Source of the DNA: Saccharothrix sp. S26
Lineage (GTDB): Bacteria; Actinomycetota; Actinomycetes; Mycobacteriales; Pseudonocardiaceae
DNA length: 64,000 bases
Assembly: GCF_021390395.1 (NCBI RefSeq)
Contig: NZ_JAJUWT010000003.1
Location: 186,001-250,000 of the forward strand
Direction of reading: 5' to 3'
The position numbers and the translations under genes are program-made. The notes beneath the pieces are model-generated. The model had not been told where the DNA came from and ran no database searches. It worked only from the letters and a program-made list of their open reading frames with translations. Positions 17,387-24,783 of this stretch are shown here, in pieces; the stretch's first letter is position 1; each line of letters starts with the position of its first letter.

Positions 17387-18184
17387 GTGCTGGCACGCCA
17401 GCGACAAGCGGTGATCCTGGAAGAGGTCCGGCGCACCGGGGCGGTGCGGGTGAGCGACCTGGTCGTCCGGCTGGGCGTCTCGGACATGACGGTGCGCCGC
17501 GACCTGGACGTGCTGGCCGCCCGCGGCCTGGTGGAGAAGGTCTACGGCGGCGCCACGTCCGTGGTCGGCCGCAGCACCGACGAGCCGGGTTTCGAGGCCA
17601 AGTCGGTGCGCCAGCTGCCGGAGAAGGAGGCCATCGCCGCGTTCGCCGCGGGCCTGGTGCGCCCCGGCACGGCCATCGGCCTGTCCGCGGGCACCACCAC
17701 GTGGACGTTGGCCCGGTTCCTGGACGACATCCCGGACCTGACCGTGGTGACCAACTCGATCCGGGTCGCCGACGTGCTCCAGCAGAGCGGGCGCACCGAC
17801 CGCACGGTGGTGCTCACCGGCGGCGTGCGCACCCCGTCGGACGCGCTGGTCGGGCCGGTGGCCGTGCAGGCGCTGCGGTCGCTGCACCTGGACGTGGTGT
17901 TCCTGGGCGTGCACGGCATGGCCGAGCGCTCCGGCTTCACCACGCCCAACCTGAACGAGAGCGAGACCGACCGGGCGCTGGTCGACGCGGCCGGCCGGGT
18001 GGTCGTGGTCGCCGACCACACCAAGTGGGGCACGGTCGGCATCTCCACCATCGCCGCGCTGGACGAGGCGGACGTGGTGGTGACCGACGAGGGACTGGCC
18101 GAGCCCGCCCGGGCGGTGCTCGGCGAGCAGGTGGGCGAACTGGTCCTGGCGCACGTGCCGGGACGCGGAGAGGAACTGGCGTGA
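17387..18184 (+). CDS. DeoR/GlpR-family transcriptional regulator
   Basis: A 265-aa repressor-type protein. The N-terminal DeoR helix-turn-helix reads RQAVILEEVRRTGAVRVSDL and LGVSDMTVRRDLDVLAARGLVEKVYGGA. The C-terminal sugar-phosphate isomerase-like sensor domain has GTAIGLSAGTTTWTLARFL, VVTNSIRVADVL, LTGGVR and VVVVADHTKWGTVG. Family members usually respond to phosphorylated sugars, so galactose 1-phosphate or a relative is a reasonable inducer here. It begins at GTG 17387 just after the GH42 stop and overlaps galT by 4 nt. It probably controls this operon and the divergent importer. Confidence 0.93.
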   Translation: MLARQRQAVILEEVRRTGAVRVSDLVVRLGVSDMTVRRDLDVLAARGLVEKVYGGATSVVGRSTDEPGFEAKSVRQLPEKEAIAAFAAGLVRPGTAIGLSAGTTTWTLARFLDDIPDLTVVTNSIRVADVLQQSGRTDRTVVLTGGVRTPSDALVGPVAVQALRSLHLDVVFLGVHGMAERSGFTTPNLNESETDRALVDAAGRVVVVADHTKWGTVGISTIAALDEADVVVTDEGLAEPARAVLGEQVGELVLAHVPGRGEELA

Positions 18185-19260
18185 GGCGCACGGCGGGGAA
18201 ACTTGCCGATGGTCGGGAGATCATCTACTTCGACGACACACCGGGCGCGCCGCCGCGCGACGCGGTCGACACCCGCGACCTGCCGCGCACGCAGCCGCTG
18301 TCGGAGGTGCGGCGCGACCCGCTGACCGGCGAGTGGGTGGCGATGGCAGCGCACCGGCAGACCCGCACCTACAAGCCGCCGGCCGACCTGTGCCCGCTGT
18401 GCCCGTCCACGCCCGGCAAGCCGACCGAGGTCCCCGAGTCGAGCTACGACGTGGTGGTGTTCGAGAACCGGTTCCCGTCGTTCGCGCAGGGCGTGCCGCC
18501 GTTGCCGTCCACTGTGGACGGGATGCCGATGGTGCCGCGCGCGGCCGGGCTGGGCCGGTGCGAGGTCATGTGCTTCACCTCCGACCACGACACGTCGTTC
18601 GGGTCGCTGCCGGTGTCGCGGGTGCGCACGGTGGTGGACGCGTGGGCCGACCGCACCGCGGCGTTGAACGCGACGCCGGGCGTGGAGCAGGTGTTCCCGT
18701 TCGAGAACCGGGGCGAAGAGATCGGCGTGACGCTGTCGCACCCGCACGGCCAGATCTACGGCTACCCCTTCGTGACCCCGAAGACGGAACGGATGCTCGC
18801 CGTCGCGGCGGACTACCAGGCGTCACACGGTCGTCCACTGATGGGTGACATCCTGGCGGCCGAACGTGCGGCCGGCACCCGAGTCATCGCGGAGGGCGAG
18901 CACTGGACGGCGTTCGTGCCCGCCGCGGCCCGCTGGCCGGTCGAGGTGCACCTGGTCCCGCACCGGCAGGTGCCCGACCTGCCCGCCCTGACCGACGCCG
19001 AGCGCGACGACTTCGCGGCCCTCTACCTGACCGTGCTGCACCGCCTGGACGCCCTCTACGACCGGCCCCTGCCCTACATCGCGGCGTGGCACCAGGCGCC
19101 CGTGCGCACCGGCCGTGACCTGGCGTGGCTGCACCTGGAGGTGTTCTCCGTGCTGCGGACCGCGGACAAGCTCAAGTACCTGGCCGGGTCGGAGTCGGGC
19201 ATGGGCGTCTGGGTGAACGACGCGACGCCGGAGCAGATCGCCGAGCGGCTGCGGGCCTGA
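18181..19260 (+). CDS. galT: Galactose-1-phosphate uridylyltransferase
   Basis: A 359-aa enzyme of the Leloir pathway that swaps UMP between UDP-glucose and galactose 1-phosphate. The HPHGQIYGYP motif holds the uridylylated H189, and zinc ligands are offered by CPLCPS near residue 70. VVVFENRFPSF and EVMCFTSDHDTSF are also typical. GGAGAGG lies 7 nt before the GTG at 18181, which overlaps the deoR stop. No galK or galE is in the window; galU at 32777 makes UDP-glucose. It is the last gene of the galactoside operon. Confidence 0.94.
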   Translation: MRRTAGKLADGREIIYFDDTPGAPPRDAVDTRDLPRTQPLSEVRRDPLTGEWVAMAAHRQTRTYKPPADLCPLCPSTPGKPTEVPESSYDVVVFENRFPSFAQGVPPLPSTVDGMPMVPRAAGLGRCEVMCFTSDHDTSFGSLPVSRVRTVVDAWADRTAALNATPGVEQVFPFENRGEEIGVTLSHPHGQIYGYPFVTPKTERMLAVAADYQASHGRPLMGDILAAERAAGTRVIAEGEHWTAFVPAAARWPVEVHLVPHRQVPDLPALTDAERDDFAALYLTVLHRLDALYDRPLPYIAAWHQAPVRTGRDLAWLHLEVFSVLRTADKLKYLAGSESGMGVWVNDATPEQIAERLRA

Positions 19261-19309
19261 GGGGCCGGGGCCGACACTTCGGGCGGACTCACAAGTGATG
19301 CCCAGATTC

Positions 19310-19328
19310 GTTTAAGGCTGCTCTCAGG
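19310..19328 (+). promoter_or_regulatory. MprA-box-like direct repeat upstream of htrA
   Basis: GTTTAAGG (19310-19317) and CTCTCAGG (19321-19328) start 11 bp apart and end 22 nt before the htrA ATG. The second half-site is identical to one before mprA (8993-9000), and both the spacing and the distance to the start codon are the same as there. This suggests that MprA controls this protease, as it does pepD in mycobacteria. Confidence 0.55.
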
Positions 19329-19350
19329 CGGGCACCGCACAGTGGTGGAC

Positions 19351-21216
19351 ATGACCGAAGACGAGCAGCCGAAGCAGCCTCCGCAGTCGCAGCCGCCTCA
19401 GCCGCAGAGCCCGTGGGCGCGTGGGAGCGCCGCCGGGCTGGGTCATGACGACGTCGGCCACCGGCAGCAGGGTGCCGGCCGGTCGGGCGCCGACGACACC
19501 GGCGGCGTGCAGGGCGACGCCGGTGCGTCGGGGGCGGGGTCGGCGGGTGTTCCGCGGGGGAACACCGGCCACCCGGCCGACCTCTACCCGGACAGCGTGA
19601 CGACCACCGCTGCCGGCTCGAACCTCGTCCCGCCGGCCGCCGCCGGCTCTGTGCCCGGGTCGCCGGAAGCGCTGGGGCGCTCCGGTCGCCCGGATGACTT
19701 CGGCTCCGCGTCGGCCCCTCAGGCCGCCGCCGGGTCCGTGCCCGGGTCGTCGGACGCGCAGGGGCGCTCCGGCCACCCGGACGACTTCGGCTCGCCGGCC
19801 GCCTCGCAGGGTGCCGCCGGTCAGTCGGGAACCGGTCAGGCCGGTGCCGTGCAGGGCGGCGCCGGCCCGATCGGAGCAGGTGTGGCCGGTGCTGTGCAGG
19901 GCGGCGCCGGCCAGACCGGGACCGGTGGTTCCGGCGTCGTGCAGGGCGGCGTCGGAACCCCCGGGTCCGGGCCGGGGGCCTGGCAGGGAGGCTTCCACCG
20001 CCCGGAGCACACCGGTCCGTACGGCGCCGCGCAGACCGCCGCCGCGGACCACGCCGGCTCGCCGACCCACTCCCCTTCGGGGTCGGCGCAGCCCGGCGTC
20101 CCCTACTACGCCCCGCCCGGCTCGGTCGCCGCGCCGCCCCGCCCGCCCAAGGGCCGGGGCAAGGTCGTCGCGGGCGTGGCCGCGCTCGTGCTCGCCGTCG
20201 GTGGCGTCGCGGGCGGTGTCGGCGGGTACGTCGGCTTCCAGGCCGCCGAGGAGGCGCGGCCGGTCACCAACGCCCTCGACCAGGCCCCGCCCGCCCAGCA
20301 GAGCGCCGACGCGCCGGCGGGCTCGATCGAGCAGGTGGCCCAGAAGGTGCTGCCGACCGTGGTCCAGGTGCAGGTCAGCGGCGGGGCCGGGTCCGGCTTC
20401 ACGCTCAGCTCCGACGGCCTGGTGCTGACCAACAACCACGTGGTCGAGAGCGCCGCCGCCGGCGGGCCCATCCAGGTCCAGCTCCAGGACGGCCGCTCGT
20501 TCGACGCGAAGATCGTCGGCCGCGACCCCACGTCCGACCTGGCCGTGCTGAAGATGGAGGACGTCTCCGGCCTGCCCGTCGCCGAGCTGGGCAACTCCGG
20601 CGACCTGCGGATCGGCCAGCAGGTCGTGGCCGTCGGCTCGCCGTTCGACCTCAACGGCACGGTCACGTCCGGCATCGTCAGCTCCCTCAACCGCCCGGTG
20701 CGCGCCGGCGGCCAGCAGGGCGGCGAGGACACCGTGCTCAACGCCATCCAGACCGACGCCGCGATCAACCCCGGCAACTCGGGCGGCCCGCTGGTCAACA
20801 TGCGCGGCCAGGTCGTCGGCATCAACTCGGCCATCTACAGCCCGAACTCCGGCCAGGCATCCCAGGGCGGCTCGGTCGGCATCGGCTTCGCCATCCCGAT
20901 CGACCAGGCCCGCCGCACGGCCAAGGAGCTGTCGGAGACCGGCAAGGCGAACCAGACCGTGCTGGGCGTCCAGGTCACCAACGCGCCCCAGGGCGGCGCG
21001 CTGATCCGCAACGTCACCGGCGGCGGCGCGGCCGAGGCCGCGGGCGTCAAGGTCGGCGACGTGATCACCAAGTTCGGCGACCGGCCCATCGACACCTCCG
21101 ACGCCCTGGTGGCCGCCGTCCGCTCCCGCGCGCCGGGCGACAAGGTGCGGCTCACCATCGGCGAGGACCGCACGGTCGAGGTGACGCTCGGCAGCCAGCC
21201 CGTCGAGGTCCGCTAG
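19351..21216 (+). CDS. Membrane-anchored HtrA/DegP-like serine protease (PepD type)
   Basis: A 621-aa protein. Residues 1-270 are a cytoplasmic, Gly/Ala/Pro/Gln-rich low-complexity stretch with imperfect repeats (AAGSVPGS, GAVQGGAG). One membrane helix follows at about 272-295. The trypsin-like domain has H363 (NNHVVES), D396 (PTSDLAVLK) and S477 (NPGNSGGPL), and ends in a PDZ domain (VLGVQVTNAPQGGALIRNVTGGGAAEAAGVKVGDVITKFGDRP). It degrades or refolds damaged proteins outside the membrane. ATG 19351 is used; GTG 19342 is possible. It corresponds to mycobacterial pepD beside mprAB. The disordered N-terminal arm is much longer than usual. Confidence 0.9.
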   Translation: MTEDEQPKQPPQSQPPQPQSPWARGSAAGLGHDDVGHRQQGAGRSGADDTGGVQGDAGASGAGSAGVPRGNTGHPADLYPDSVTTTAAGSNLVPPAAAGSVPGSPEALGRSGRPDDFGSASAPQAAAGSVPGSSDAQGRSGHPDDFGSPAASQGAAGQSGTGQAGAVQGGAGPIGAGVAGAVQGGAGQTGTGGSGVVQGGVGTPGSGPGAWQGGFHRPEHTGPYGAAQTAAADHAGSPTHSPSGSAQPGVPYYAPPGSVAAPPRPPKGRGKVVAGVAALVLAVGGVAGGVGGYVGFQAAEEARPVTNALDQAPPAQQSADAPAGSIEQVAQKVLPTVVQVQVSGGAGSGFTLSSDGLVLTNNHVVESAAAGGPIQVQLQDGRSFDAKIVGRDPTSDLAVLKMEDVSGLPVAELGNSGDLRIGQQVVAVGSPFDLNGTVTSGIVSSLNRPVRAGGQQGGEDTVLNAIQTDAAINPGNSGGPLVNMRGQVVGINSAIYSPNSGQASQGGSVGIGFAIPIDQARRTAKELSETGKANQTVLGVQVTNAPQGGALIRNVTGGGAAEAAGVKVGDVITKFGDRPIDTSDALVAAVRSRAPGDKVRLTIGEDRTVEVTLGSQPVEVR

Positions 21217-21256
21217 CCCCACGAACCCCGGCTCTCGTGCCCCGAGCCGGTGACCA

Positions 21257-21300
21257 GGCCGCGGGCCGACAGGGATCCCCTCACCTGTCGGCCCGCGGCC
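21257..21300. terminator. Perfect 16-bp hairpin between convergent htrA and membrane-protein genes
   Basis: GGCCGCGGGCCGACAG (21257-21272) and its exact inverse (21285-21300) enclose a 12-nt loop. It sits just past the htrA stop and overlaps the 3' end of the leftward membrane-protein gene, whose stop codon lies in the loop. It should terminate transcription from both sides. Confidence 0.8.
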
Positions 21301-21676
21301 TCTCGCGCACGACCGCGGTGGTCACCAGGACCGCCGCCCAGACCACGCCGACCGCCACGAGCAAGCCGACCGGGTAGTCGCGGTCGAGCAGGCCCGGGTT
21401 GCGCGAGCCCGCGAACGGCCGCCACAGCAGCGGCACGGCCAACAGCACGAGCACGCCGGTGAACGTGCCCCCGACCAGCACCGCCGCCCGCCACCGCGGC
21501 GGCACCCACCGGGCGACCAGCAGGCCCACCCCGGCGAACAGGGGTGCGAGCAGCACGTCGTGCACGACCGGGCCCGCCACGAACCACAACGCCAGGTCCA
21601 CGTCCACCAGCGGCAGCACGAGGACCGCGCCCCACAGACCCATCACCACACCCACCGCGCCGATCACCCACCTCAC
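21281..21676 (-). CDS. Small four-helix membrane protein, last gene of molybdoenzyme operon
   Basis: A 131-aa protein with about four hydrophobic helices (WVIGAVGVVMGLWGAVLVLPLV, VHDVLLAPLFAGVGLLVARWV, AAVLVGGTFTGVLVLLAVPLL, YPVGLLVAVGVVWAAVLVTTAVV). No family was recognised. Its GTG start at 21676 overlaps the molybdoenzyme stop by 4 nt, so it is translationally coupled to it. A role as membrane partner or quinol/heme-associated subunit of the molybdoenzyme is only a guess from this coupling. Confidence 0.75.
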   Translation of the reverse strand: MRWVIGAVGVVMGLWGAVLVLPLVDVDLALWFVAGPVVHDVLLAPLFAGVGLLVARWVPPRWRAAVLVGGTFTGVLVLLAVPLLWRPFAGSRNPGLLDRDYPVGLLVAVGVVWAAVLVTTAVVRERPRADR

Positions 21677-22719
21677 CGGACGACCTCCAGCCGGGTGACC
21701 CACTTGGTCTGCGTCACGCCCGGTCGGCTCGGTGCGATCAGCCGGCACGGGTAGCCGTGGTCCAGCGGCAGGGTCTCACCGTTCACGCGCAGCGCCAGCA
21801 GGGTCGACGGGTCGCGGGCGTGCGCGGCGGGCAGCGTGCTCGCCCGGTAGAGCCCGTCGCGTTCCAGCGACTCGACCCGGACGTCACCGGGTTCGACGCC
21901 GGCCAGCGCGAGCAGGTCGCGCACGGGCACGCCGGTCCACCGCGCCGACGCGCTCCAGCCCTCGACGCACGCGATCGGCAGCTCGGCCGTGGTCTGGGGC
22001 AGCGCTTCGAGCTCCCGGCGGGAGAACCGGCGTGCGCCGACGGTCAGCCGCCAGTCGTCGTCCACCGCGGACACCCGCGCCGACGCGGCCGTGCGGTTGA
22101 CCGGGAGTTCGACCGACCGCGCGCCGAGCACCGACACCGCCCGCAGCCACGGCACCGTGCCGCCCGCCGTGGCCAGCACGGCGACCGCCGCCGCACCGCC
22201 CGTGGTGAGCAGGAAGCCACGTCGGCTGAGCGTGCCCCGGCGGACCTGTTCGGCGGGCGTGCGCATGAGCGGCAGCTTCACCGCGATGTGCACGAGCAGC
22301 GAGCCGACCGCGATCCACGCCACGGCGTGGTGCGCGGGCGGGAAGAAGAACCGCCACGGGTAGTTCTGCGCGGCGTTGAACAGGCCGGTGACCAGCTCGA
22401 AGAACGACGCGCCGAGCAGCACGAAGATCGAGCCGCGTTCCAGCGCGTGCGGCAGCGACCTCACCACCGGCCGTTCGAACAGCTTCGGGTGGACCGTCCA
22501 CAGCTTCGCCAGCAGCAGCGGGATCGCGGCGACGCCCGCCGTGACGTGCACGCCCTGCGTGACGCGGTAGAGGCCGACCGGGCGGGTGGGCCAGGCGAAC
22601 CAGCCGGGCGGGTGCTGGAGGAGGTGGCTGAGCAGCCCGGTGACGAAGCACAGGCCGAACGCCACGCCCGACCACAGCCCGATGCGGGTCGCGGTGTGCG
22701 GGCTGGACGCGCGCTTCAC
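21673..22719 (-). CDS. Membrane-anchored sulfite-oxidase-like molybdopterin oxidoreductase
   Basis: A 348-aa fusion. Residues 1-150 contain four helices with several His residues (H32, H36, H58, H130, H131, H144), resembling a cytochrome b-type membrane module. Then comes an internal twin-arginine-like segment, SRRGFLL (R166-R167), with a fifth hydrophobic stretch. Residues 195-348 are a sulfite-oxidase/MsrP-type Mo-cofactor domain, with C251 in LPIACVEGWSASARWTGVPVRDLL as the molybdenum-ligand candidate and LDHGYPCRLIAPSRPGVTQTKWV. It looks like a single-chain version of an MsrQ-plus-MsrP system. The substrate is unknown. Overlapping starts and stops link it to both neighbours. Confidence 0.87.
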   Translation of the reverse strand: MKRASSPHTATRIGLWSGVAFGLCFVTGLLSHLLQHPPGWFAWPTRPVGLYRVTQGVHVTAGVAAIPLLLAKLWTVHPKLFERPVVRSLPHALERGSIFVLLGASFFELVTGLFNAAQNYPWRFFFPPAHHAVAWIAVGSLLVHIAVKLPLMRTPAEQVRRGTLSRRGFLLTTGGAAAVAVLATAGGTVPWLRAVSVLGARSVELPVNRTAASARVSAVDDDWRLTVGARRFSRRELEALPQTTAELPIACVEGWSASARWTGVPVRDLLALAGVEPGDVRVESLERDGLYRASTLPAAHARDPSTLLALRVNGETLPLDHGYPCRLIAPSRPGVTQTKWVTRLEVVR

Positions 22720-23318
22720 GACCGCACCAGCTCGGCGAACCAGCGCCCGTCGCGCTCGACCACCCACCGCGGGACCAGCCCGGCCCGCGCGGCGGTCGGC
22801 GTCACGGCCCGCGCGTCGACCCGGGCCCAGTCGAACCACGCGCCACCGGCGACCCGGGCGCGTTCCCGGCGGACCCCGCAGCCGGGCGGCTCGACCTCGA
22901 CCAGCACGCTGCCGCGCCGGCGCAGCAGGGCGCGGGCCCGGCGCAACAACGCGACCGGGTCGCCGCCGATGCCGATGTTGCCGTCGGCGAGCAGCACGTG
23001 CGCCCACCGGCCGGCTCCCGGCAGCCGGCCGAGCACGTCGCGGTGCAGGGCGGGCCCGCCCCTGGTCCGGGTGAGGGCGACGGCCAGCGGCGAGTGGTCC
23101 ACGCCCAGCGCCACCACCCCGCGCCGGACCAGGGCCGCGACCAGCCGCCCCGGCCCGCAGCCGAGGTCGACGGTCGGCCCGTGGCAGGCGTCGAGCAGGA
23201 CGCGGTCGGCGGCGTCGGCGTCGGCGTGCCACCGCTCGACCGGCAGCGGCACGTGCTCGCCGCCGGTCAGCTCCAGCCGGCACTGCGCGCCACCGAGGCC
23301 GACGTCGAACGCGGTCAC
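22716..23318 (-). CDS. Class I SAM-dependent methyltransferase
   Basis: A 200-aa protein with motif I VDLGCGPGRLVAALVRRGVVALGVDHSPLAV and a following GNIGIGGDPVALLRRARALLRRRGSVLVEVEPPG segment, a normal Rossmann methyltransferase core. The front part lacks a large substrate domain (H-x-D-A-D-A-A-D-R-V lead-in). The substrate cannot be predicted. It is third in a chain of five minus-strand genes joined by 4-nt overlaps (GTG at 23318, TGA at 22716), between the DUF2064 transferase and the molybdoenzyme. Confidence 0.87.
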   Translation of the reverse strand: MTAFDVGLGGAQCRLELTGGEHVPLPVERWHADADAADRVLLDACHGPTVDLGCGPGRLVAALVRRGVVALGVDHSPLAVALTRTRGGPALHRDVLGRLPGAGRWAHVLLADGNIGIGGDPVALLRRARALLRRRGSVLVEVEPPGCGVRRERARVAGGAWFDWARVDARAVTPTAARAGLVPRWVVERDGRWFAELVRS

Positions 23319-23971
23319 CGCAGCGCCCCGAGGTGCGCGAGGGCGGCGGCGAACCGCGTGCCCGGCGCGGAGGCGGCCACCTCGCGGGCCGTGGCCATGT
23401 CGTCCACATCGGACAGCACGGGCAGCAGGCCGGTGTCGCGGTCGCCCAACGCCAGCAGCGTCGACGCGCCCGTGTCGGACCGGGACATCGGCACCGCGCG
23501 CAGGTTCGCCGCCGCACCGGGGTCGTTGAGCCCGAGCGCCCACCACCCGCCGTCGGCCGCCGGGCCCAGCACCGCGTCGTGCGCGGCGAGCCGGTCGACG
23601 GACTCGGCCAGCAGCGCGGGCGTGAGCTGGGGCGTGTCCATGCCGATCTGGAACACCGGCAGGCCGTGCGCGCGGTGGGTGTCGGCGTGCGCGTTGGCCA
23701 GCCGGTCGGCGAACGACCCGCCCCGCTGCGCCAGCACGGTGCAGTGCCGCAGCGCCGCGCGGATCGCGGCCGACCGGCGCGCGTCGCCGAGCGACCCGGT
23801 CAACGCCACCACCGGCCGGGCGCGGGGCGTGCCGAGCACCGCGTCGAGCGTGTCCAGCAGCGCGGCGGCGGCGACCTCGGCCGCCTCCTCCGGCGTCGCG
23901 GGTGGGCACAGGCGGGTCTTCGCCAGGCCCGGCACCGGTGCCTTGGCCACCACCAGCAGGCTCGCGATCAT
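23315..23971 (-). CDS. DUF2064 / TIGR04282-type nucleotidyl- or glycosyltransferase-like protein
   Basis: A 218-aa protein opening with LLVVAKAPVPGLAKTRLCPPATPEEAA, the signature of the DUF2064 family. Later come FADRLANAHAD, GMDTPQLTPALLAESVDRLAAHDAVLGPAADGGWWALGL and DIDT-like metal-site sequence. The fold is GT-A, close to CofC-type nucleotidyltransferases. Some family members are annotated in arsenosugar or selenium-linked clusters, but no radical-SAM partner is present here. The ATG at 23971 overlaps the GT2 stop. A role in making an activated sugar or phospho-compound with the GT2 enzyme is inferred. Confidence 0.85.
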   Translation of the reverse strand: MIASLLVVAKAPVPGLAKTRLCPPATPEEAAEVAAAALLDTLDAVLGTPRARPVVALTGSLGDARRSAAIRAALRHCTVLAQRGGSFADRLANAHADTHRAHGLPVFQIGMDTPQLTPALLAESVDRLAAHDAVLGPAADGGWWALGLNDPGAAANLRAVPMSRSDTGASTLLALGDRDTGLLPVLSDVDDMATAREVAASAPGTRFAAALAHLGALR

Positions 23972-24654
23972 CGGCGCACGCCCGGCTGTGCCACACCCCG
24001 CTGGGCGACCGCCGCCATGTCCCGCACCGCCCGCGCGGTCCCGCGCACCGAACCGGACACCTTCGACTTCGTGCCCGCCGCCCGCGGCCCGTACCGCACG
24101 TCCCGCTCGACCACCCGCCACCCGGCCGCCGCCGCGCGCAGCAGCAGTTCCAACGGGTAGCCGAACGCCCGGTCCCGCACGTCCAGGTCCAGCAGGTCCT
24201 GCCGCCGGAACGCCCGCACCGGCGCGATGTCCCGCACCGGCAGCCCCTTGCGCCGCAACAACGACGCCAGCACCGCGTTCCCGGCCCGCGCGTGCCACGG
24301 CCAACTGCCCGCCTCCGGCACCCGCCGCCCCACGGCCAGCTCCGCGCCCGACAGCAGCGCGACCAGGTCCGGCAGCTCGCGCGGGTCCAGCGAACCGTCC
24401 GCGTCGAGCACGCACACCACCTCGGAGCGCGCGCGCTCGATGCCCGTGTGCACGGCCGCCCCGTAACCGGGCCTGGGCTCGTGCACCACTTCCGCACCGA
24501 ACGAGCGGGCGATGTCCGGCGAGCCGTCACGCGATCCGTTGTCCACCACCAGCGGCCGGTAGCCGGCGGGCATGGCCCGCAGCACGCCCGGCAACGCCGC
24601 CGCCTCGTCCAGGCAGGGGAGCACCACGTCTATGTCGTCCACGTCCCTCAGCAT
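23968..24654 (-). CDS. Glycosyltransferase family 2 (polyprenyl-phosphate sugar transferase-like)
   Basis: A 228-aa GT-A enzyme: VVLPCLDEAAALPGVLRAMP, LVVDNGSRDGSPDIARSFGAEVVHEPRPGYGAAVHTG, and the metal-binding CVLDADGSLDPRELPDLV. GRRVPEAGSWPWHARAGNAVLASLLRR is typical of dolichyl/polyprenyl-phosphate mannose or glucose synthases. No C-terminal membrane helices were seen. It is the first gene of the five-gene minus-strand operon. Its ATG lies within an inverted repeat shared with the divergent GT-C-like gene, which would be the natural user of a lipid-linked sugar made here. Confidence 0.9.
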   Translation of the reverse strand: MLRDVDDIDVVLPCLDEAAALPGVLRAMPAGYRPLVVDNGSRDGSPDIARSFGAEVVHEPRPGYGAAVHTGIERARSEVVCVLDADGSLDPRELPDLVALLSGAELAVGRRVPEAGSWPWHARAGNAVLASLLRRKGLPVRDIAPVRAFRRQDLLDLDVRDRAFGYPLELLLRAAAAGWRVVERDVRYGPRAAGTKSKVSGSVRGTARAVRDMAAVAQRGVAQPGVRR

Positions 24655-24732
24655 GATTCGAGGTGGACGGACGGAAAGCCTTGTGCCGCTTACCGAATCA
24701 TGACGGGTGCGCCGGTTCTTACGGACCGCTGA
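24652..24732. promoter_or_regulatory. Divergent promoter region: 9-bp inverted repeat and a 10-codon leader ORF
   Basis: CATGATTCG (24652-24660) and its exact inverse CGAATCATG (24694-24702) flank the divergent promoter region. The left arm contains the start codon of the GT2 gene. In the right arm an ATG at 24700 opens a 10-codon frame (MTGAPVLTDR, stop TGA 24730-24732) ahead of the GT-C-like gene. The repeat could be an operator for the response regulator at 26017; the leader may be chance. Confidence 0.4.
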
Positions 24733-24783
24733 CGGATGCCGCCGCGACCGCGTGACGGGCCCCGCCGGCCCTACGGTGGGCGT

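Noticed and set aside
23315-24654. Arsenosugar biosynthesis by the GT2 and DUF2064 pair
   Set aside because: Some family models carry that label, but no ArsS-type radical SAM or arsenic genes are present, and the GT2 resembles polyprenyl-phosphate sugar synthases.
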